DNA of 64,000 nucleotides, taken from assembly GCF_003853415.1 (NCBI RefSeq), contig NZ_QTPP01000003.1:186001-250000 (forward strand). The letters run 5' to 3'. This document shows, in pieces, positions 30,309-39,593 of this stretch. Within the stretch, counting starts at the first letter, position 1. The number at the start of each line of letters is the position of its first letter. This DNA is from Burkholderia sp. Bp9142 (lineage in GTDB: Bacteria > Pseudomonadota > Gammaproteobacteria > Burkholderiales > Burkholderiaceae). The position numbers and the translations under genes were made by a program. The notes beneath the pieces are model-generated. The model was not told where the DNA came from and did no database searches. It saw nothing but the letters and a program-made list of their open reading frames with translations.

Positions 30309-30480
30309 TGCATGCGATGCATGTGACGGTTGCGCACGGCGCGCGATCGCACGCGGCACGCACGCGCGTGCCGCGTCATTCGATGCGCACCTGCGGCGCG
30401 TTGCGCCGCGGGTGCGTCCGTTTCCGGATGCGGTGATTCCGCGCGTTCCGGTGTCCCGTTGCGCGCGTGAGAGCGCATCG

Positions 30481-30855
30481 TCAATCCCGTCTTCGCCATC
30501 GTCCGGCGAGCAAACGTCGCATGCGCGCGAGCGTGCGTCTCAGTCGGTCGCCGCGCCGCACGTACGCCGTCGTGATCGACGCTTCGGCCGCCCGGTCGTC
30601 ATCGGAGCCGAGCCAGATGCGATCGCCGCGCGCGATGCGCAGCACGTCGCCGGGTTGCACCCAGTAATCGTCGATGCTCGGCGGGCGCGTGATCCACAGC
30701 GGCGCGCCGTGCGCACGAATTTCCGCATCGCTCGGCGCGCGCCAGGTCAATGTCGTGCGCGGCGCAACCGCGAAACGGATCACGACGGTCGGTAACGCGA
30801 TCGCGCCGGCGCGGCGCGAATCGGGACGGTCGAACAACGGGCTTGCCTGGTCCAT
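30481..30855 (-). CDS. DUF2917-family protein
   Basis: A 124-residue protein with the DUF2917 pattern LTWRAPSDAEIRAHGAPLWITRP, DDYWVQPGDVLRIARGDRIWLG: a short cupin-like beta fold. GGAG lies about 7 bases upstream of this ATG; an in-frame ATG 12 bases upstream is an alternative. The basic C-terminus (RRTLARMRRLLAGRWRRR) may bind nucleic acid or membrane. Function unknown. Confidence 0.75.
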   Translation of the reverse strand: MDQASPLFDRPDSRRAGAIALPTVVIRFAVAPRTTLTWRAPSDAEIRAHGAPLWITRPPSIDDYWVQPGDVLRIARGDRIWLGSDDDRAAEASITTAYVRRGDRLRRTLARMRRLLAGRWRRRD

Positions 30856-30903
30856 CGTCTTCTCCATTCGTTGAGCCGGACGGATGACGCGCACCAGAAC
30901 AAA

Positions 30904-30932
30904 AAGGCCTCATCCGTTTCCGGTGAGGCCTT
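30904..30932 (-). terminator. Rho-independent terminator
   Basis: On the minus strand a stem AAGGCCTCA/TGAGGCCTT (30924-30932/30904-30912) with an extended inner CCG/CGG pair ends in a run of five T. It terminates the small gene at 31107-31394. Confidence 0.85.
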
Positions 30933-31106
30933 GTGTGACATGCGGTACTGCTCGGATGCTAACGCACAAGCGCCTCCCGTGATCCATTCTTTCGAATGTT
31001 CACCGGGCAATGATTCGCGATGGCGATGAGCTTGAACGTAGGCATGCGAACGAGTTTGTCGATGTCGTACGGCGTTGTCAACGACTATTTTCGAGACAGA
31101 CGGCGA

Positions 31107-31394
31107 TTACGCGTCGCGCTGCGCGAGGCCGTTCACGAGCAGTTCGGACAGCAGGCCCGTCATCCCGTTCGGATGGGTGGCGGCGCGCGCCTTCAGCTGT
31201 TCGACGAGTTCGGCGTTGAGCTTGCACGCGAACGGCACGAGGCCCTGTTCCTGGTCGAGCTTGCGCTGCGCGCGGCGATCGAGCTTCTCCGCTTCCTCGG
31301 CGCCCTTGCCGAAGCGCGCGGAGCTCGACTGCTTCATCGCGTGCGTCAGCTTGAGCGCCTTGTTCTTTTCTAGATCGGTTTTCTTCATGGCCAT
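31107..31394 (-). CDS. Small hypothetical protein, possible RHH-like C-terminus
   Basis: A 95-residue, highly charged protein; KKTDLEKNKALKLTHAMKQS opens it, and the C-terminal half (VPFACKLNAELVEQLKARA, TGLLSELLVNGLAQ) could form a ribbon-helix-helix-like fold. GGAGG is 7 bases before the ATG at 31394. No toxin-like partner is adjacent; function unknown. Confidence 0.6.
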   Translation of the reverse strand: MAMKKTDLEKNKALKLTHAMKQSSSARFGKGAEEAEKLDRRAQRKLDQEQGLVPFACKLNAELVEQLKARAATHPNGMTGLLSELLVNGLAQRDA

Positions 31395-31495
31395 CGCGGC
31401 ACCTCCGGGAAATGAAGCCGCGATTGTACGCATTTCGGCGGGCGTCCCCGCCGAAACCGTCGCGAACCTGCTTGCGAACCCGCTTGCGAACCCCG

Positions 31496-32401
31496 TCACG
31501 CGCCCTTCGTCGTGCCCCAGTTGCCGCCGTGCGCGGCGGCTTGCGCGGCCGGCGAGCGCGCCAGATACGCAAGCGCCTGCTCGGTCGAGCCTTCATGGTG
31601 CGGCGTATAGCCCGGCTTGAAGTAGCGCAGCGCCGCGCCGATCACCTTCCAGAACGACGGCAGGTGGCCGCGCCGCGCACCCTTCCACCACGACAGAACG
31701 AAACCCGGATAGCGGCCGGCGGCCGGGTCGCGCCGGTACATGAACCGCGCGCCGCTCGTGATGAAGTAGAGCAGCAGCACGATCACGAACGCCATGTGCA
31801 CGCAGCGCTCCGGGTAGCTGCCGCCCATGTGGTTGTAGATGTCGAAGGCGACGGTCCGGTGCTCGACTTCCTCCGCGCCATGCCAGCGCAGCAGGTCGAC
31901 CATCGTCGGGTCGGCGCGGCTTGCGTCGAGCCCGTGCGCGTTGAGCACCCAGTTGCCGAGATAGCCGAAGAAATGTTCGAGCGATGCGATCACCGCGAGC
32001 TGCTGCCGCAGCCAGAAGCGCGTGTGGCCGATCTTCAGCCCGAACGGCGCTTCGCCGAGCACGCGCGTGAACAGCCAGTTCAGCTTCCGCGTGAACGGCT
32101 TCGTGTCGATCCCGTGCCGGTCGTAGTAATGCTTGAGCACGCCGCCGTGCGAGCGCGAATGCACGGCTTCCTGGCGCAGGAAGCCTTCGGCCTCGTCGCG
32201 CAGGCGCGCGTCGGTGATCTGCGGCAGCGCCTTGTTGTACACGCGGCAGAACCACAGCTCGCCTTCCGGGAACAGCAGGTTCAGCGTGTTGATGATGTGC
32301 GTGCTGCCCGGGTCGTCCGGCACCCAGGTGATCGGCGTGTCGCTGAAGTCGAACTTCACGTGCCGGGCCTTGATCTTGTGAGAGTCGGCGGTAGCGGTCA
32401 T
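31496..32401 (-). CDS. PF10118-type metal-dependent hydrolase/ferritin-like protein
   Basis: A 301-residue protein. Metal-ligand motifs fit the PF10118 family: FLRQEAVHSRSH near residue 75 and HGAEEVEHRTVAFD near 175, plus several His-rich helices resembling a di-iron site. Its biochemical role is not established. It is the last gene of a three-gene minus-strand operon with an M24 peptidase and a hydrolase-SDR fusion. Confidence 0.8.
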   Translation of the reverse strand: MTATADSHKIKARHVKFDFSDTPITWVPDDPGSTHIINTLNLLFPEGELWFCRVYNKALPQITDARLRDEAEGFLRQEAVHSRSHGGVLKHYYDRHGIDTKPFTRKLNWLFTRVLGEAPFGLKIGHTRFWLRQQLAVIASLEHFFGYLGNWVLNAHGLDASRADPTMVDLLRWHGAEEVEHRTVAFDIYNHMGGSYPERCVHMAFVIVLLLYFITSGARFMYRRDPAAGRYPGFVLSWWKGARRGHLPSFWKVIGAALRYFKPGYTPHHEGSTEQALAYLARSPAAQAAAHGGNWGTTKGA

Positions 32402-32435
32402 CGGTGTCTCCGTTCCTGTGTGGCGTCGTGCGCCG

Positions 32436-34223
32436 TCAATGCGATGCCATGCTGATGCGGGCGAGCATCCGGCCGAGCCACGGCATGAAGCGGCCGACGA
32501 AGCGCAGCGCGTGCGCCTCGGTGCCGACCGCCACGACCGGCCGGTTGCGCAGCACGCCGTCGACCATCGCCTGCGCGACGGTCTCGGGCTTCAGGCCGCG
32601 CATCTGGTACAGCTTCGTCGCGCGCTTGCGCAGCCGTGCCTCGTCCTGTGCGTTGGCGCCCGCGTATTGCGTCGACGCCATGATTCCGGTTTCCGCGAAA
32701 CCCGGGCACACGGCCGTCACGCCGATGCCTTGCTCCGCGAGTTCCGCGCGCATGCATTCGCTGAGCATCAGCACGGCGGCCTTCGTCGTCGCGTACGCGG
32801 GCAGGTCGCGCGACGGCCCGAACGCGGCGGCCGACGCGGTGTTGACGATGTGGCCGCCGGTGCCGCGCGCGGCCATCTGTCGTGCGAACAGCCGCGAGCC
32901 GTGGATCACGCCCCACAGGTTCACGTGCAGGATGCGCTCCCAGTGCCGCTCGCTCGTGTCGAGCATGCCGCCGGCCATGCCGATGCCCGCGTTGTTGATC
33001 ACGACGTCCGCGCCGCCGAGTTCGCTGCCGACCCACGCCACAAGTGCCTCCATCTCGTCCGCGGACCCGACGTCCACGCGTTTCGCGTGTGCCCGCGCGC
33101 CGGTCAGCCCGAGCAGCAGCGCGGTGCGCTCGGCGCTCGCGAGATCGATGTCGCACGCGACGACCGTCGCGCCTTCGCGGGCGAACGCGAGGGCCGCGCA
33201 GCGGCCGATGCCGCTGCCCGCGCCGGTGACGACCGCGACCTTGCCGCTGAAGCGGCCGCTGGTCGCGCGGCGGCGTGCGTTCGCGAGCGCGGGCGGTTCG
33301 TCGCCCGATTCGACCGCGTCGATCAGCTGCTCGGCGAGGCCCGCGAAGCGTGCGGGATCGGCGAGCGGCAGCCAGTGGCCGGCCGCGACTTCGCGACGGT
33401 AGTACTGCGGCACCCAGCGCGACAGGTTCTCGGACAATGCGGGGCTCACATACTTGTCGCCGAGCGGCACGATCGTCTGCACCGGTGCGTGCGCGTAGCG
33501 TTCGCGCGGTGCGAACAGGCAGCGGATGAAGTTCGCGCGATAGAGGCGCACGCCGCGCGCGCCGTCGTCGGCCTGCGTCGCACGCGGCGCGGCCGGTGTC
33601 TTCTCGACCCGGCGCAGCAGGCCCGGCCAGGCGCGGCCGAGCCACAGCCGCCAGCCGAGCTCGGGGATGAACGGCAGGTGGAACAGGTACACGTACCACG
33701 AGCGCACGAGCTGGCCGCCGAGCCTGGCCAGCGACGCGGGCGTCGGGTGCAGCACGCGTTCGCGCAGCCAGAAGCCGACGTGGTCGAGGCACGGCCCCGA
33801 GCACGACGTGTACGACGCGATGCGGCCGGCGAGCCGCGGATCCGTAACGAATTCCCAGCCCTGGATCGAGCCCCAGTCGTGCGCGACCAGATGCACCGCG
33901 CGGCCGGGGCAGAGCGTGTCGATCACCGCGATGAAGTCGTCGGTCAGCTTCGCGAGGTGGTAGTCGGCCGTGCGCTTCGGCACGCCGGACAGGCCCGCGC
34001 CGCGCACGTCGTAGGCGATCACGTGGTGCTTGCGCGCGAGCAGCGGCGCGACCTGCTGCCACACGCTGCTGTCGTCGGGGTAGCCGTGCACGAGCACGAC
34101 CGGCGAGCGGGCCGGGTCGCCCCAGGTCCTGACCGCGAGCGTCAGGTCGCCGGAGGCGACGGCCGTCTCGTTGTGAACCGATTCGAACAGGGCCAGCGGC
34201 GCTTCGTCGGAAAGAGGCTGCAT
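32436..34223 (-). CDS. Alpha/beta-hydrolase fused to short-chain dehydrogenase
   Basis: A 595-residue fusion. Residues about 1-300 are an epoxide-hydrolase-like alpha/beta hydrolase: HGYPDD, nucleophile elbow AHDWGS with Asp as the nucleophile, and GHWLPL for the His. Residues about 325-595 are a classical SDR: TGAGSGIG nucleotide loop, NNAGIG, catalytic Ser in NTASAAAF and YATTK (YxxxK). A hydrolysis product could pass directly to an oxidoreductase. Similar fusions occur in actinobacteria and Burkholderia; substrate unknown. Confidence 0.85.
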   Translation of the reverse strand: MQPLSDEAPLALFESVHNETAVASGDLTLAVRTWGDPARSPVVLVHGYPDDSSVWQQVAPLLARKHHVIAYDVRGAGLSGVPKRTADYHLAKLTDDFIAVIDTLCPGRAVHLVAHDWGSIQGWEFVTDPRLAGRIASYTSCSGPCLDHVGFWLRERVLHPTPASLARLGGQLVRSWYVYLFHLPFIPELGWRLWLGRAWPGLLRRVEKTPAAPRATQADDGARGVRLYRANFIRCLFAPRERYAHAPVQTIVPLGDKYVSPALSENLSRWVPQYYRREVAAGHWLPLADPARFAGLAEQLIDAVESGDEPPALANARRRATSGRFSGKVAVVTGAGSGIGRCAALAFAREGATVVACDIDLASAERTALLLGLTGARAHAKRVDVGSADEMEALVAWVGSELGGADVVINNAGIGMAGGMLDTSERHWERILHVNLWGVIHGSRLFARQMAARGTGGHIVNTASAAAFGPSRDLPAYATTKAAVLMLSECMRAELAEQGIGVTAVCPGFAETGIMASTQYAGANAQDEARLRKRATKLYQMRGLKPETVAQAMVDGVLRNRPVVAVGTEAHALRFVGRFMPWLGRMLARISMASH

Positions 34224-34280
34224 CGTGAGTCCGTCGTTCAGGGATTCGGGGATTCGGGAGGAAGGCGCGACGCGTGCGCG

Positions 34281-35177
34281 TCAGGCCGCGGCCGGCACGG
34301 TCGCGACGGCCTGCGCGCGTTCGGCCTGGCGGCGCTGCCAGCGGCGCACGTGCGGCAGGTCGTCGTCGAGCCAGTACGCGTCGTCGTCGGTGATCACCAG
34401 CAGTTCCTCGAATTTCGCGCCGACGCCGGCAAAGCCGAGATGCGGCTCGACGGCCCACAGGCCCGGCACGGGGGCATGTTCGGAGCGGCGGTCGATCGAC
34501 CACAGCGGCGACCAGCCCTGCTGCTTTGCCGCGCGGCCCTGGTCGAGCAGCAGGTTGCGCGTCGCGTTCAGCCCGAAGCGCGCGACGAAGCGCGGCTTCG
34601 ACAGCTTGTGGATCTTCGCGACGCGATGCGCGAGCACCTTGAACGGATAGGCCTTGTGGCGCGGCTCGACGCCCTGGCGGCGGCATAGTGCGTCGACTGC
34701 CTGCGCGACCTCGGCCATCGGGCGGCGCGCTTTCACGAGCCGCACGATCATGTCGCGATGGTCCATCAGGTCGTCCTGCAGCTGTTCGAGGATCGGGTTC
34801 TGGCCGAGGCAGTGCGCGTAGCCGACGTCCGCGACGATCCCGTTCAACACGGGCGCGACGTCGAGGATCACGGGCATGTCGGTTTCGAGCTGACGGTTGC
34901 CTGGGAAGAACGCGAGGTTGAAGCCGCCCATGTGCTTGAGGCCGGAGAAGCCCTCGAACGCGGTGCGGTCGCCGAACCACGCGAACGGCTTGTGCAGCCA
35001 GTCGTGCACGCCGTGGTCCTGCAGCCATTCGGTCAGCAGGCGCGTGGCTTCCTTCTCGGTGATGCCGGGGTAGAGCATCGCGCCGACGGTCTCGACGCAG
35101 CGATAGGCAAGCTGCTGGACCGCGCGGAATTGCGGCAGCTCGTCGAGGTGGACTTCCGGCAGCGGGTGGTCGGCCAT
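34281..35177 (-). CDS. M24-family metallopeptidase-like (pita-bread) protein
   Basis: A 298-residue protein of the creatinase/aminopeptidase P fold: VILDVAPVLNGIVADVGYAH carries the first two metal-ligand Asp, and PGLWAVEPHLGFAGVGAKFEELLVI the later Glu positions. GGAG is 8 bases before ATG 35177. First gene of the operon with the hydrolase-SDR fusion and PF10118 protein. The dimetal set is only partly confirmed by eye, so the catalytic status is open. Confidence 0.75.
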   Translation of the reverse strand: MADHPLPEVHLDELPQFRAVQQLAYRCVETVGAMLYPGITEKEATRLLTEWLQDHGVHDWLHKPFAWFGDRTAFEGFSGLKHMGGFNLAFFPGNRQLETDMPVILDVAPVLNGIVADVGYAHCLGQNPILEQLQDDLMDHRDMIVRLVKARRPMAEVAQAVDALCRRQGVEPRHKAYPFKVLAHRVAKIHKLSKPRFVARFGLNATRNLLLDQGRAAKQQGWSPLWSIDRRSEHAPVPGLWAVEPHLGFAGVGAKFEELLVITDDDAYWLDDDLPHVRRWQRRQAERAQAVATVPAAA

Positions 35178-35790
35178 GATGCGTCTCCAAATGTCGGCCG
35201 GCGTTGGCGCTTCAGCGCTTGTCGACCGGTGTGGGTGCTTCAGCACTGACTCCGGTCCCGCGCATGGCGCACGCCGGTCCTGTGCAAAGCGGGGGGCGCT
35301 GATCCGGAATGCATCCGCGGGTATTCCCGTCGCGAATTATTCAGCCAGCATTTAATGTGCCATTGATTAATGTAACGATGATAGCCGGTTCGGCGCGGCA
35401 CGCCAGCCCCCGGGGGTGAGGATTTGTCCTAATGAAGGGCTGAAATGGAGGGGAGACTCTAGGTTTCCAGGGGGTGGGGCGGATGAACGCCGGCGTGCAT
35501 GCGTGGGGATCGGGGGCGCCGGCCGGAAGGTGTCGCGAGCGGTGCCGGTGCCGGCGCCGGCCCGGATGGCCGCGCGTGCGGCCGCCTCGTGACGGCCCGG
35601 CATGTCGCGCCGGATCAACTCCCCGTCGCATCGCGGCGCGACGCTGTCAAATTGCCGAAATAATTTCGTCACATCATTCGCCCCCGGTTCGGAGCCGTCC
35701 CGGCTTCGCCGCGCCGATGAGCCGCCGGTGCGCGGTGTGCCGCGCGGGTAGCGACCGAAGCCGATTCGACATTTCCCACGGAGAGAGACC
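35178..35790. other. Divergent intergenic region with operator-like repeat
   Basis: About 600 bases between the minus-strand M24 operon and the plus-strand HAD gene. It holds two hairpins described separately (35203-35250) and an AT-rich patch with two TTAATGT copies 15 bp apart (35352 and 35367), a candidate operator or promoter. No gene is recognised. Confidence 0.5.
35203..35250. repeat. Two TTCA-loop hairpins in the M24-operon leader
   Basis: Hairpins GGCGC-TTCA-GCGCT (35206-35219) and GTGC-TTCA-GCAC (35235-35246) lie 29-70 bases upstream of the M24 gene start. They have the same loop and stem style as the 48-bp array at 26494-26735 and appear in the same relation to a minus-strand gene start. 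Confidence 0.6.
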
Positions 35791-37068
35791 ATGCAACGCC
35801 GCCTGTTCATGAATACCCTTGCCGCGGCGACCGCTGCGACGTCGCTGATGCTCAAGGCCGGCACGGCCAACGCGAAGCGTGCAACCGCGCCGGATGCGCT
35901 GGATCCGGGCCGCTGGTCGCCGTTCAACGCCGCGCGCCTGCAGGCCGTGCTTGACCAGCATGGCGTCGCGAGCGCGCGCTACGACGAAAAGCGCCGCCCG
36001 TACGCGGTGTTCGACTGGGACAACACGTGCATCATGAACGACTGCGAAGAGGCGCTGCTGATGTACCAGATCGATCATCTGCAGTACAAGCTGACGCCGG
36101 GCGAATTCGTCGACGTGATGTGGAAGGACGTGCCGAAGGGCGCCTTCATGAAGGACTACACGACGGTGGACGGCAAGCCGGTGACGATGGAAGACCTCGC
36201 CGCCGACGTCGAATCCGACTATCGCTGGCTCTACGCGAACTACAAGGGATTCGGCGGCGACAAGAGCCTCGACGAGATTCGCGAGACCGATCAGTTCAAG
36301 GATTTCCGCGCGAAGCTGTACTTCATGTACGACGCGATCTGCGACACGCATCCGCTCGAGATCGGCTACAAGTGGATCATCTACTTCTACCAGAACATGA
36401 CGACCGCCGAGCTGCAGGCGATGGCGGAAGCGTCGAACAACCACGGCATCGGCGACGCGCTGCGCAAGGTCCGCTACGAAAGCCCGAAGACGCTGCCGGG
36501 CAAGGCCGGCGTGGTGGCCGACACGCATTTCCACGGCATTCGCATTCATGAGGAAATCCGCGCGGTGATGCACACGCTGCGCGCGAACGGCATCGACGTG
36601 TACGTGAGCACGGCGTCGCTCGACGACGTCGTGCGCGTGTTCGCCGGCAATCCGAACTACGGCTACGGCGTGCCGCCCGGGAACGTGATCGGCCTGCGCC
36701 TCGACATGCGGGACGGCAAGTACACGAGCACGTATCCGGCCGGCTGGCATTTCAACTGGGGGCCCGGCAAGACGGTGGGCATCCGCAACGTCCTCGAGTC
36801 GAAGAAGGGCTACGGCCCGCTGCTGGTGTTCGGCGACAGCGACGGCGACGCGTGGATGCTGCGCGACTTCAAGGACACCGCGGCCGGCGTGATCGTCAAC
36901 CGGATGAAGAAGGGCGAGATCGGCGCGGACAGCAAGCTCGCGGCCGAGCAGATCGGCAAGCCGGACGCGCGCTTCCTGCTGCAGGGCCGCGACGAGCACA
37001 CGGGCCTGATGATCCCGGACGAGAAGTCGATCAAGTACGGCAAGACCGATCGCAAGCTGCTGGCTTGA
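35791..37068 (+). CDS. Exported HAD-family phosphatase (phosphorylcholine-phosphatase-like)
   Basis: A 425-residue protein. The N-terminus has twin arginines followed by FMN and a hydrophobic stretch ending in AxA (TANA-K), a Tat-type signal. FDWDNT (Asp 75, Asp 77) is the HAD catalytic motif I; VFGDSDGD is the motif IV acidic pair; STAS near 275 is motif II. The layout resembles the P. aeruginosa phosphorylcholine phosphatase PchP group. It would dephosphorylate a small substrate in the periplasm. Ends at a strong hairpin. Confidence 0.8.
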   Translation: MQRRLFMNTLAAATAATSLMLKAGTANAKRATAPDALDPGRWSPFNAARLQAVLDQHGVASARYDEKRRPYAVFDWDNTCIMNDCEEALLMYQIDHLQYKLTPGEFVDVMWKDVPKGAFMKDYTTVDGKPVTMEDLAADVESDYRWLYANYKGFGGDKSLDEIRETDQFKDFRAKLYFMYDAICDTHPLEIGYKWIIYFYQNMTTAELQAMAEASNNHGIGDALRKVRYESPKTLPGKAGVVADTHFHGIRIHEEIRAVMHTLRANGIDVYVSTASLDDVVRVFAGNPNYGYGVPPGNVIGLRLDMRDGKYTSTYPAGWHFNWGPGKTVGIRNVLESKKGYGPLLVFGDSDGDAWMLRDFKDTAAGVIVNRMKKGEIGADSKLAAEQIGKPDARFLLQGRDEHTGLMIPDEKSIKYGKTDRKLLA

Positions 37069-37080
37069 CAGGCGCCGGCC

Positions 37081-37101
37081 GCCGGGCCGTTGCGGCCCGG
37101 C
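37081..37101. terminator. Bidirectional GC hairpin
   Basis: A 9-bp perfect stem (37081-37089/37093-37101) with a 3-base loop between the convergent HAD and slipin genes. Confidence 0.55.
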
Positions 37102-37145
37102 GTCCGGCGGGATGGCCGCGCCGCGCGGGCCGGAACACGAGCGTC

Positions 37146-37919
37146 TCAGCGCTCGCGCGGCGAGCCGAGCCGCTCCAGCAACGCCCCCAGCAGATCGATC
37201 GGCAGCGGAAACACGATCGTCGAGTTCTTGTCCGCCGCGATCGTCGTCAGCGTCTGCAGATAGCGCAACTGCATCGCCTGCGGCTGCAGCGCAAGCCGCT
37301 GCGCGGCCTGCAGCAGTTTCTCCGACGCCTGCAGTTCGCCTTCCGCGTGAATGACCTTCGCGCGCCGCTCGCGCTCGGCCTCGGCCTGCCGAGCGATCGC
37401 GCGCACCATCGTCTCGTTCAGGTCCACGTGCTTGATCTCGACCGTCGACACCTTGATGCCCCACGCGTCGGTCTGCGCGTCGAGCGTCTTCTGGATGTCG
37501 GCGTTCAACTGCTCGCGCTCGGCGAGCAGCGCATCGAGCTCGTGCTTGCCGAGCACCGAGCGCAGCGTCGTCTGCGAGAGCTGGCTCGTCGCGTCGAAGA
37601 AGCGCGCGACCTGGATCACGGCCTTCTCCGGATCGACGACGCGGAAATACACGACCGCATTCACCTTCACCGACACGTTGTCGCGCGTGATCACGTCCTG
37701 CGGCGGTACGTCGAACACGACGGTGCGCAGGTCGATCCGCACGACCTGCTGGACGATCGGGATGATCAGCACGAGCCCCGGCCCCTTCACCTTCCAGAAC
37801 CGGCCGAGCATGAACACGACGCCGCGCTCGTACTCGCGGAAGATGCGGATCGATGACGCGACGAGCACCACGGCAAAGACGATCAGGACGCTGCTGAAGC
37901 CGAACGTGTAACCGATCAT
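37146..37919 (-). CDS. Slipin (SPFH/stomatin-like membrane protein)
   Basis: A 257-residue protein: one N-terminal membrane segment (about 7-25), then an SPFH domain: [61 protein letters not shown], ending in a helical, Glu/Ala-rich C-terminus. Slipins form large membrane scaffolds and pair with NfeD proteases. Its start overlaps the NfeD stop (ATGA). Confidence 0.9.
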   Translation of the reverse strand: MIGYTFGFSSVLIVFAVVLVASSIRIFREYERGVVFMLGRFWKVKGPGLVLIIPIVQQVVRIDLRTVVFDVPPQDVITRDNVSVKVNAVVYFRVVDPEKAVIQVARFFDATSQLSQTTLRSVLGKHELDALLAEREQLNADIQKTLDAQTDAWGIKVSTVEIKHVDLNETMVRAIARQAEAERERRAKVIHAEGELQASEKLLQAAQRLALQPQAMQLRYLQTLTTIAADKNSTIVFPLPIDLLGALLERLGSPRER

Positions 37920-39472
37920 GAAGGTTCTCCTTGATGTTGTTCTTGCGCCGGCACGTCGTAGAGCGGGGCGACGGTGAGCAGCAGCCCGTGGCGGCCGGTG
38001 ACGCGCACGCGGCAACCGGCGGCCAGCGGTGCGCTGCTGGCGACGCGCCACCGCTCGCCGTGCACGAGCGCCCAGCCGCCTGCCGACGGCGCGACGTCGG
38101 CGGCGCCAAGCGGCTGGTCAGGATGGAGGCCGTCGTCGAGCACTTCGCCGATGCTGCCGACCATCGCCTCGGCGCCCGTCACGACCGGGCGCCGCCGCGC
38201 GCGCAGCGCGACGCTCGACACGCCGGCGACGAGCAGCCCGCCGCCGAGCCCCAGGCTCGCGATCACCGGCCACGGAATCCCGTAGCCGGGCACGTCGGTG
38301 TCGATCAGCATCAGCGCACCGATCGTGAACGCGACGATCCCGCCGAAACCGAGCACGCCGAAGGTCGGCAGGAACGCCTCGGCCACCAGGCAGCCGAGAC
38401 CGAGCAGCACGAGCGCGAGGCCCGCATAGCTGATCGGCAGCAGTTGCATCGCGAACAGCCCGATCAGCAGGCAGATGGTGCCGGCGACGCCCGGCAGCAC
38501 GAAGCCGGGGTTCGCGAATTCGAAGAACAGCCCGTAGATGCCGATGGTCAGCAGGATCAGCGCGACGTTCGGATCGGCGATGATCGACAGGAAGCGGTTG
38601 CGCCAGTCGGGCGCGAGCACGACGAGCGGCGCATGCGCGGTCGCGAGGTGCAGCGTGCCGGCGGTCGTCGTCACGGTGCGGCCGTCGAGCTGGCGGGCGA
38701 GGTCGGCCGGGTCCTGCGCGATCAGGTCGACGACATGCTGCGCGCGCGCCTCGTTCGCCGACAGGCTCACGGCTTCGCGCACCGCGCGCTCGGCCCATTC
38801 GGCATTGCGTCCGCGCAACTGCGCGAGGCCGCGGATGTAGGCGGCGGCGTCCTGCATCGCCTTGCGGATCTCGGTCGACTGCGTGTCGTTCGGCAGCTCG
38901 GCGGGTGTCGAGGCGGCGCCGGAGGCACCCGATGCCCCGGCCGGCGACGGCCTCGTCGTGCCCGGCGTACCCGGTGTACCCGGCGCACCACCGATGCCGA
39001 ACTGCACCGGCGACGCCGCGCCAAGATTGGTGCCGGGCGCCATCGCGGCGACGTGGCTCGCGTAGACGATGTAGGTGCCCGCGCTCGCGGCCCGTGCGCC
39101 GCCGGGCGCGACGAACGCGGCAACCGGCACCGGCGAGCCGAGGATCGCCCTGATGATCTGCCGCATCGACGTGTCGAGCCCGCCGGGCGTATCGAGCTGC
39201 AGGATCGCGAGCGGCGCGTGCTCGCGCGCCGCGCGCTCGAGCGAACGGACGATGAAGTCGGCGCTGGCCGGCCCGATCGCGCCGTTGACCGGAATCACGA
39301 CGACCGGCGCCGCTGCGGCGGGCGCGGCGGCGGGCGGCGGGGCGGCAACCGCCGCGCATACGACGAGCAGCGCCGCAAACAGCGCGGCGCGCGCGACCCG
39401 CGCGGACAGCGGGTGACGGGGGCGGCCATCGGGCGATACGGCTGACGGCGGCCCATGACGATGAATGCGCAT
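37916..39472 (-). CDS. nfeD: NfeD-family membrane serine protease (long form)
   Basis: A 518-residue long-form NfeD. After a signal/hydrophobic N-terminus comes a ClpP-like domain: [18 protein letters not shown] and [14 protein letters not shown] with the catalytic Ser; a low-complexity GTPGTPGTT loop; four or five membrane segments; and a C-terminal OB-fold NfeDC (about 430-505). Long NfeD proteases cleave the C-terminus of their partner slipin in archaea; that partner is next in this operon. Confidence 0.9.
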   Translation of the reverse strand: MRIHRHGPPSAVSPDGRPRHPLSARVARAALFAALLVVCAAVAAPPPAAAPAAAAPVVVIPVNGAIGPASADFIVRSLERAAREHAPLAILQLDTPGGLDTSMRQIIRAILGSPVPVAAFVAPGGARAASAGTYIVYASHVAAMAPGTNLGAASPVQFGIGGAPGTPGTPGTTRPSPAGASGASGAASTPAELPNDTQSTEIRKAMQDAAAYIRGLAQLRGRNAEWAERAVREAVSLSANEARAQHVVDLIAQDPADLARQLDGRTVTTTAGTLHLATAHAPLVVLAPDWRNRFLSIIADPNVALILLTIGIYGLFFEFANPGFVLPGVAGTICLLIGLFAMQLLPISYAGLALVLLGLGCLVAEAFLPTFGVLGFGGIVAFTIGALMLIDTDVPGYGIPWPVIASLGLGGGLLVAGVSSVALRARRRPVVTGAEAMVGSIGEVLDDGLHPDQPLGAADVAPSAGGWALVHGERWRVASSAPLAAGCRVRVTGRHGLLLTVAPLYDVPAQEQHQGEPS

Positions 39473-39593
39473 CGGGGCGTCCGGGCGGCGCGCAGCCGCA
39501 CGCCGTCCGGCTCGCGGAAAGGGCGTTGGCCCGATGATTGAAGATTAGGCGGTTTCTGCGGAAAGCGCGAAGGCGGGGCCGCCGGCCGCGCAC

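Noticed and set aside
32398..35190. 930-codon minus-strand frame
   Set aside because: Same strand as real genes but another frame; Arg/Ala-rich with no motif; the true genes have catalytic motifs and ribosome sites.
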